This document shows positions 5,646 through 9,422 of a stretch of 9,422 nucleotides of DNA, piece by piece. Positions within the stretch are counted from its first letter, which is position 1, and every line of letters begins with the position of its first letter. The stretch is taken from assembly GCA_937894665.1 (NCBI GenBank), contig CALAWF010000150.1, positions 1 through 9,422 of the forward strand, in the 5' to 3' direction. The stretch is from an uncultured bacterium (GTDB lineage Bacteria > Cyanobacteriota > Vampirovibrionia > Gastranaerophilales > Gastranaerophilaceae). The notes below the pieces were generated by a model. The model saw only the letters and a list, made by a program, of their open reading frames with translations, ran no database searches and was not told the origin of the DNA. The position numbers and the translations under genes were made by a program.

Positions 5646-6650
5646 TTAGCTTATATCCCAACGACCACAAGTTCCGCCCCAACGAGCGATAATGTTGCCT
5701 TTTACGTCTTTAATTTTTTCAACGTGTTGAACTTGATCCATACCTTCAACAATTGTAATAACTTCGCAATTGTTTGAACATCCGGTGCAAGCACAAGTTA
5801 TTGATGTAAAGTGCATATCTGCAACATTCCATCCTTTGAATTTTGTTGGCGTTTCTGTGTATTGGTGATTTTCCATCGCAAGAAGAGCTGCACCAATAGC
5901 CCCCATTGTTTGGTGATTTTCAGGAACGACAATTTTAGTATTTAAGGCTTCTTCAAATGCTTTAACCATACCTGTATTTGTTGCAACGCCACCTTGGAAT
6001 GAAACTGTTGGGAGTAGTTCTTTCCCTAGAGCCAAGTTGCTCAAATAGTTTCTAACAAGGGCTTGGCAAAGACCGTATAACAAATCTTCTACAGGGTAAC
6101 CAAGTTGTTGTTTGTGAATAAGGTCGCTTTCGGCGAAAACACCGCAACGTCCGGCAATTCTTGCTGGATTAGTTGAGCGTAATGCAGTTTCTCCAAATTC
6201 TTCAATTGGAACATTTAATCTTTGTGCTTGGTGATCTAGGAAACTTCCTGTACCGGCTGCACAAACTGTATTCATTGCAAAATCTGTTACGATACCATCA
6301 CGCAAGATAATAATTTTACTATCTTGACCGCCGATTTCAAGAATTGTTTGAACTCCCGGAATATTTGTACTTGCTGCAACTGCGTGTGCTGTAATTTCAT
6401 TTTTTACAACATCTGCACCAACAAGTGAACCCGCTAAAGCTCTTCCGGAACCGGTTGTTCCAACACCCATTACTTCGTATTCTGTTAATCTTTTTGAATA
6501 CAAATTATTTAAACCTGTTTGAACTGCAAGTACTGGTTTACCGGCAGTTTTTAACATAACACTATCAACGTATTTACCTGTTTCGTCAACAAGTGCAAGT
6601 TTTGTTGTTACTGAACCAACGTCTATCCCTAAATATACTGTTAAACTCAT
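5646..6650 (-). CDS. 2-hydroxyacyl-CoA dehydratase activase (BadF/BadG/BcrA/BcrD ATPase family)
   Basis: An ASKHA-fold ATPase that uses ATP to drive low-potential electrons into a 2-hydroxyacyl-CoA dehydratase or a related reductase. Visible are the phosphate loop GIDVGSVTTK (8-17), GVGTTGSGR (62-70), EIGGQDSK (105-112), CAAGTGSFLD (130-139), AGRCGVFAESD (166-176) and FQGGVATNTG (218-227). Cys130 and Cys169 are 39 residues apart, as in HgdC (Cys127/Cys166), and should hold the [4Fe-4S] cluster at the dimer interface. At 334 residues it exceeds the roughly 260 of HgdC by a tail with five more cysteines (286, 288, 291, 295, 328) ending in GGTCGRW, resembling the tail of activase modules paired with DUF2229 proteins. 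No dehydratase subunit lies in the window. An AAGGAAG site supports the start. Oxygen-sensitive chemistry implies an anaerobe. Confidence 0.93.
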   Translation of the reverse strand: MSLTVYLGIDVGSVTTKLALVDETGKYVDSVMLKTAGKPVLAVQTGLNNLYSKRLTEYEVMGVGTTGSGRALAGSLVGADVVKNEITAHAVAASTNIPGVQTILEIGGQDSKIIILRDGIVTDFAMNTVCAAGTGSFLDHQAQRLNVPIEEFGETALRSTNPARIAGRCGVFAESDLIHKQQLGYPVEDLLYGLCQALVRNYLSNLALGKELLPTVSFQGGVATNTGMVKAFEEALNTKIVVPENHQTMGAIGAALLAMENHQYTETPTKFKGWNVADMHFTSITCACTGCSNNCEVITIVEGMDQVQHVEKIKDVKGNIIARWGGTCGRWDIS

Positions 6651-6675
6651 GTTTTCTTCCTTTTTCTATAACAGT

Positions 6676-6705
6676 ATTATGATAGCATAAAAATCCAATA
6701 TACAA
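6676..6705 (-). promoter_or_regulatory. Candidate activase promoter
   Basis: On the minus strand, CATAAT (6676-6681) as -10 follows TTGTAT (6700-6705) with an 18-bp spacer. The start would fall near 6669, giving a leader of about 19 bases that contains the AAGGAAG ribosome-binding site. The match is moderate. Confidence 0.35.
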
Positions 6706-6711
6706 AATTTT

Positions 6712-6730
6712 TGTTAAATATTCCTTAACA
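6712..6730. repeat. Small inverted repeat between the small ORF and the activase gene
   Basis: TGTTAA (6712-6717) and TTAACA (6725-6730) form a 6-bp stem with a 7-base loop, 6 bp beyond the small ORF stop. On the minus strand only a short TTTT follows after AAAAA, so it is at best a weak terminator, or an operator half-site pair. It may be chance in AT-rich DNA. Confidence 0.25.
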
Positions 6731-6735
6731 CGAAG

Positions 6736-6912
6736 CTAGTGCATAATGTCGTTTTTGTTAAGTTCACCAATATAATCTATTGAGCTTTTGTTTGGCATTC
6801 CTTCCAGCCAGTCAGAAAGCATATTTTCTAACTTTGAAAGTTTGAACATTTCTATTGTTGATTGAATTTTATATTCTAAATCCGGAGTACCATTTTGTAT
6901 TGCTAATTCCAT
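6736..6912 (-). CDS. Small ORF of 58 residues, function unknown
   Basis: This short frame begins MELAIQNGTPDLEYKIQS and ends with GELNKNDIMH. Residues 11-38 form a likely amphipathic helix with alternating Leu/Ile/Met and Lys/Glu. It has no signal peptide, membrane segment or cysteine, and I recognise no family. Support for it being real: an AGAGGA ribosome-binding site 8 bases before the ATG, a perfect TATAAT -10 (6936-6941 on this strand) about 24 bases before the ATG, and no other gene in the 404-bp gap. Against: short length and no recognised homologue. The activase starts 85 bp downstream on the same strand, so the two could be co-transcribed. Confidence 0.6.
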   Translation of the reverse strand: MELAIQNGTPDLEYKIQSTIEMFKLSKLENMLSDWLEGMPNKSSIDYIGELNKNDIMH

Positions 6913-6935
6913 AATGTATATCCTCTTGTCTGTAT

Positions 6936-6964
6936 ATTATATATAAACCCGTTTTTAGGGTAAG
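6936..6964 (-). promoter_or_regulatory. Promoter for the 58-residue ORF
   Basis: The minus strand carries TATAAT at 6936-6941 with a partial -35 (CTTACC, 6959-6964) 17 bp upstream. Transcription would start near 6929, leaving a leader of about 17 bases that includes the AGAGGA site. Confidence 0.45.
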
Positions 6965-7041
6965 AATTACACTATTTTAAGAAATATTAATAAATTCGTA
7001 TTTCCATTATCTAAACTATTAAATTTTTAAAGTTTTTAAAT

Positions 7042-7054
7042 TATACTGTTTGTT
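7042..7054 (+). promoter_or_regulatory. -10 box giving a leaderless transcript of the 7055 gene
   Basis: TATACT at 7042-7047 ends seven bases before the ATG at 7055, so +1 falls on 7054 or 7055. No ribosome-binding site is present in the preceding 20 bases, which are nearly all A and T (TTTTTAAA twice at 7023-7039). The -35 at 17 bp (TTAAAT, 7019-7024) is weak. Confidence 0.45.
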
Positions 7055-7948
7055 ATGAAGAAGATTGTTTTGTTATTGATATTGGGAGCTTTAGTTGCTC
7101 CATTTACGCTTCAAAAATCAGAAGCGTCATTGATTTCTGATAGATCATATCGTGCAGAAATGAATAAAGAAAATCGTCAGGAATTAAAGCAGGTTAAGAA
7201 TTTATTTAAAATCCATGAAACCTATGCTAACAATCATGATATAAAGGGCTTAGGTTCTTTATATTCTGATAAATATATGAACAGTGATGGTTTTGGAAAA
7301 GAAGTTTATTTTAAAAGCATAAAAGATACTTGGGATTCTTGTAAAGATTTGACTTATCAAACAAAAATCATTTCTACAAATATTTCAGGGGACTATGCTT
7401 CTGTTAGTGTTGAAGAAACTGCTAATGGAACAATTACAGATATTTTGGATTCAAATCCGATTGCAGGAGAATTACATTCAAAGTCAACAGGAATTTATTA
7501 CCTTGAAAAAGTTAATGATAAATGGTTTATTGTTGGCGAAACGGCTTTAACAGATGAGTCTTCTTTGCTTTATGGTGATGCTAGATTTATGAATATTGAA
7601 ATTCAGGCACCAAATCAAGTATCTGCCGGTGATGTTTATACAACAACGGTCAAAGTAGATGGAGATTCTGATATGTTTATTATTGGGGCTATTGATAGAG
7701 ATCCTGTTACGTATCCTGCAAATACCCCTAAAAGTGAACTTCGAGCTATGCCTCAATCTCAGACATTGGAAAGATTGTTGAAGGCTAATACTGATAACCT
7801 GAATGAATATGCCGTGGCTTCATTAGCAATTTCAAAAGCTAAAAATGTTCAAGATACAACATTTAGGGTTTACCTTGCAGGGCTTGCTTGTGTAATGAAA
7901 CGTGTAAATGTAATTCCTAAAAATAATTTTGTAAAAGTAGAGGATTAA
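7055..7948 (+). CDS. Secreted NTF2-like (SnoaL/DUF4440-type) fold protein
   Basis: A 297-residue exported protein. MKKIVLLLILGALVAPFTLQKSEAS is a signal peptide with a likely cut after Ala24; no lipobox cysteine is present, so it is not a lipoprotein. Residues 42-163 look like the NTF2 cone fold: an N-terminal helix (ELKQVKNLFKIHETYANNHDIKGLGSLYSD), a second helix (EVYFKSIKDTW), then strands SGDYASVSVEETANGT and YYLEKVNDKWFIVGE. Such domains are ligand-binding or enzymatic in many ways, so no substrate can be named. Residues 178-290 form a separate beta-rich domain (IEIQAPNQVSAGDVYTTTVKVDGD), possibly Ig-like. The start is fixed by the signal peptide, although no ribosome-binding site precedes it. 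lspA begins one base after the stop, with the ribosome-binding site in this gene's last codons, so they should be translationally coupled. Confidence 0.8.
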   Translation: MKKIVLLLILGALVAPFTLQKSEASLISDRSYRAEMNKENRQELKQVKNLFKIHETYANNHDIKGLGSLYSDKYMNSDGFGKEVYFKSIKDTWDSCKDLTYQTKIISTNISGDYASVSVEETANGTITDILDSNPIAGELHSKSTGIYYLEKVNDKWFIVGETALTDESSLLYGDARFMNIEIQAPNQVSAGDVYTTTVKVDGDSDMFIIGAIDRDPVTYPANTPKSELRAMPQSQTLERLLKANTDNLNEYAVASLAISKAKNVQDTTFRVYLAGLACVMKRVNVIPKNNFVKVED

Positions 7949-7949
7949 G

Positions 7950-8414
7950 ATGGATAAATCAATAGGTAAATATTTTTTCTTGGTATGTTGTTTTATATTT
8001 TGGTTGTTCTTGGCTTTGTTTTCGTCAAAGTTAATTGTTGATAATCTTACTTCAGGTCATCATTATTCAAATGCGGTTTTTCAATTGCATTATTTGAAAA
8101 ATACCGGAGCAGCTTTTAGTTTATTGCAAAATGCAAGAGAATTTTTGATAATAATTTCAATTGTTGCAACAACAATGTTATTTTTATATGTTCATCACCA
8201 TATAAAAAATATTCATTATATTTCTGTTTCATTTATAGCAATACTTTGCTCCGGAATAATGAGTAATTGCCACGAGAGGATTGTTTTAGGGTATGTTAGG
8301 GATTATATCCAATTGAATTTTATAAATTTCCCTATATTTAATGTTGCAGATATATTTATTACAATTGGGGTTATCGCTTTGATTGTAATTTTATTATTTT
8401 ATAAAGGTAGATAG
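7950..8414 (+). CDS. lspA: Lipoprotein signal peptidase (signal peptidase II), divergent
   Basis: An inner-membrane aspartyl protease that removes the signal peptide of prolipoproteins after lipid attachment. At 154 residues it has normal length, with four membrane segments (about 8-28, 64-82, 88-104 and 131-151). KNTGAAFSLL (50-59) and FPIFNVADIFITIGV (127-141) are clear family motifs. The catalytic pair is retained: Asp118 in YVRDYI and Asp134 in FNVAD. Two usually conserved acids are not. The DQ-x-S-K aspartate of the first segment is Leu23 (LALFSSK), and the N-x-x-DR motif reads NCHER with Glu109. Its GAGGA ribosome-binding site lies within the end of the upstream NTF2-like gene; the pseudouridine synthase follows after 4 bp. 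Family membership is firm and activity likely. Confidence 0.93.
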   Translation: MDKSIGKYFFLVCCFIFWLFLALFSSKLIVDNLTSGHHYSNAVFQLHYLKNTGAAFSLLQNAREFLIIISIVATTMLFLYVHHHIKNIHYISVSFIAILCSGIMSNCHERIVLGYVRDYIQLNFINFPIFNVADIFITIGVIALIVILLFYKGR

Positions 8415-8418
8415 CCAG

Positions 8419-9336
8419 ATGTTACTTGTGATTGATGAAAATGCTGAAAATTCCAGATTAGATACTTATTTGGCGGAACTTTATGATGGCATTTCTCGGT
8501 CAAAAATTCAATCTGCAATAAAGTCGGGAAAAGTTACTGTTAACGGAGTTGTCAAAAAGGCTTCTTATTCATTAAAAGAAGGCGACAAGATAGAATTTGA
8601 AAATCTTGTTGAAGAGAAAGTTTTGGCGATTGAACCTGAAAATATCCCTTTGGATGTAGTTTGGGAAGATGAAAATATGGCAGTAATTAACAAGCCTTCT
8701 GGCATGTTGACTCATCCTACTTTTATTGAAACTTCCGGTACATTAGTAAATGCTTTGCTTTATAAGTATGGTCAAAATCTTTCGGATGTTAATGGAGAAT
8801 TTAGACGAGGAATTGTTCATAGATTGGATAGAAATACTTCCGGATTGTTGATGATTCCTAAAAATAATAAGACTCATGAATATTTGGCAAATTTGATTAA
8901 AAATCATGATTTAACAAAAAAATATCATGCTGTTTTGGTTGGGAATTACCCAAGAGATAATGATGTGATTTCTGATCCTATAGGTAGAAATAATCTTAAC
9001 CCTAAAAAAATGGCTGTTCGTCCTGATGGCAGACCAAGTGTTACCAAGTTAAAGGTTATTGAACGATTTGGAAATGAAGCTACTTATGTAGAATTGAATT
9101 TAATTACTGGCAGAACTCATCAAATTCGGGTTCATACAAGTTATAAAAAGCATCCTGTCTATAACGATACAATGTATGGTGCGGGACAAGGAAAAGTTAA
9201 AACTCAAGAACAAGTTTTGCAGTCTTATTATTTGAAGTTTGCAAAACCATTTTCACAAGAGATAATAGAGTTGGAAATAGAACCGGATGAAAAGTTGTCA
9301 AAAGTTTTGACATATTTCAGAAATAGGAGAGTTTAA
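8419..9336 (+). CDS. RluA/RluD-family ribosomal large-subunit pseudouridine synthase
   Basis: Isomerises uridine to pseudouridine in RNA, most likely 23S rRNA. At 305 residues it matches RluD-type enzymes. Residues 12-61 are an S4 RNA-binding domain (SRLDTYLAELYDGISRSKIQSAI, then GKVTVNG and SLKEGDKIEF). The catalytic domain starts near 78 and contains NKPSGMLTHP (91-100), the signature HRLDRNTSGLL (134-144) with catalytic Asp137, KKYHAVLVG (167-175) and the LITGRTHQIRVH motif. All key residues are present. Site specificity (RluD-like for helix 69, or RluC-like) cannot be told from sequence alone, so no symbol is given. The ATG at 8419 lies 4 bp after lspA, with AAAGG ahead inside the lspA end; lspA-rlu pairing is common in bacteria. 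Confidence 0.95.
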   Translation: MLLVIDENAENSRLDTYLAELYDGISRSKIQSAIKSGKVTVNGVVKKASYSLKEGDKIEFENLVEEKVLAIEPENIPLDVVWEDENMAVINKPSGMLTHPTFIETSGTLVNALLYKYGQNLSDVNGEFRRGIVHRLDRNTSGLLMIPKNNKTHEYLANLIKNHDLTKKYHAVLVGNYPRDNDVISDPIGRNNLNPKKMAVRPDGRPSVTKLKVIERFGNEATYVELNLITGRTHQIRVHTSYKKHPVYNDTMYGAGQGKVKTQEQVLQSYYLKFAKPFSQEIIELEIEPDEKLSKVLTYFRNRRV

Positions 9337-9339
9337 TAG

Positions 9340-9422
9340 ATGAAAAGAATGTTTATCGGTTTAAGTGTTATTGTGCTAGTTGCAGTTGTTTATCTTGCAA
9401 TAATGAACTACAGCAATTATAT
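9340..9422 (+). CDS. Start of a signal-anchored or secreted protein (runs off the window)
   Basis: The first 27 codons are open to the window end: MKRMFIGLSVIVLVAVVYLA, then IMNYSNY. Two or three positive residues are followed by about 17 hydrophobic ones, the shape of a signal peptide or N-terminal membrane anchor. AGGAG at 9325-9329 lies about 10 bases before the ATG. The start is 3 bp beyond the pseudouridine synthase stop, which makes it the fourth gene of this operon. Nothing more can be said of its function. Confidence 0.65.
   Translation, partial: MKRMFIGLSVIVLVAVVYLAIMNYSNY

Noticed and set aside
7547..7756. Minus-strand open frame within the NTF2-like gene
   Set aside because: It is a shadow frame of low complexity, antisense to a well-supported coding region.
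7950..8414. LspA as a catalytically dead paralogue
   Set aside because: Asp118 in YVRDYI and Asp134 in FNVAD match the catalytic pair of structurally studied enzymes, so the loss of the other acids does not by itself imply inactivity.

Overview
The window is AT-rich bacterial chromosome, roughly one third G+C by eye, and densely coded on both strands. The best clue to its origin is the prepilin-like gene at 989. Its N-terminus (KAFTLAEVLITLGIIGIVAA), its D-x-N-G...PN...G-x-D stretch and its C-terminal W-C-G-A-L...D-G-W...DYPW stretch resemble the large prepilin-like families I associate with gut Gastranaerophilales (Melainabacteria/Vampirovibrionia, the non-photosynthetic sister group of Cyanobacteria). 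The low G+C and an anaerobic-type 2-hydroxyacyl-CoA dehydratase activase fit that. This placement is an inference from recalled family features, not a search result.

Layout. Positions 1-567 carry groES and the first 84 codons of groEL on the minus strand. They are followed by a spacer with a tandem 18-bp repeat (624-661) and a minus-strand XRE-type regulator (685-939). A short divergent region (940-988) with an 18-bp palindrome separates the regulator from the prepilin-like gene (989-1675, plus). Next on the plus strand come gmk (1720-2283), coaBC (2319-3509) and a Nif3/DUF34 gene (3525-4250). The Nif3 gene converges, with a 2-bp gap, on a minus-strand cluster. In transcription order that cluster is a 58-codon small ORF (6912-6736), an activase (6650-5646), an EF-hand-like protein (5632-4946) and a secreted protein (4933-4253). 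A 142-bp divergent region leads into a tight plus-strand operon: secreted NTF2-like protein (7055-7948), lspA (7950-8414), an RluA/RluD-family pseudouridine synthase (8419-9336) and the first codons of a signal-anchored protein running off the end.

How the genes relate. Most are housekeeping: chaperonin, GMP kinase, coenzyme A synthesis, lipoprotein processing and rRNA modification. The accessory material is the regulator and prepilin-like pair, the activase cluster with two unrecognised genes, and the secreted NTF2-like protein placed ahead of lspA. I found no CRISPR array, tRNA, rRNA, insertion sequence or phage gene.

Points worth a second look are the palindrome between the regulator and the prepilin gene, -10 boxes that would give leaderless mRNAs for gmk and the 7055 gene, the LspA that lacks two usually conserved aspartates, the cysteine-rich tail on an activase without its dehydratase, and a strong hairpin inside the end of the Nif3 gene beside the convergent junction. 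I do not see a clearly new multi-gene system.
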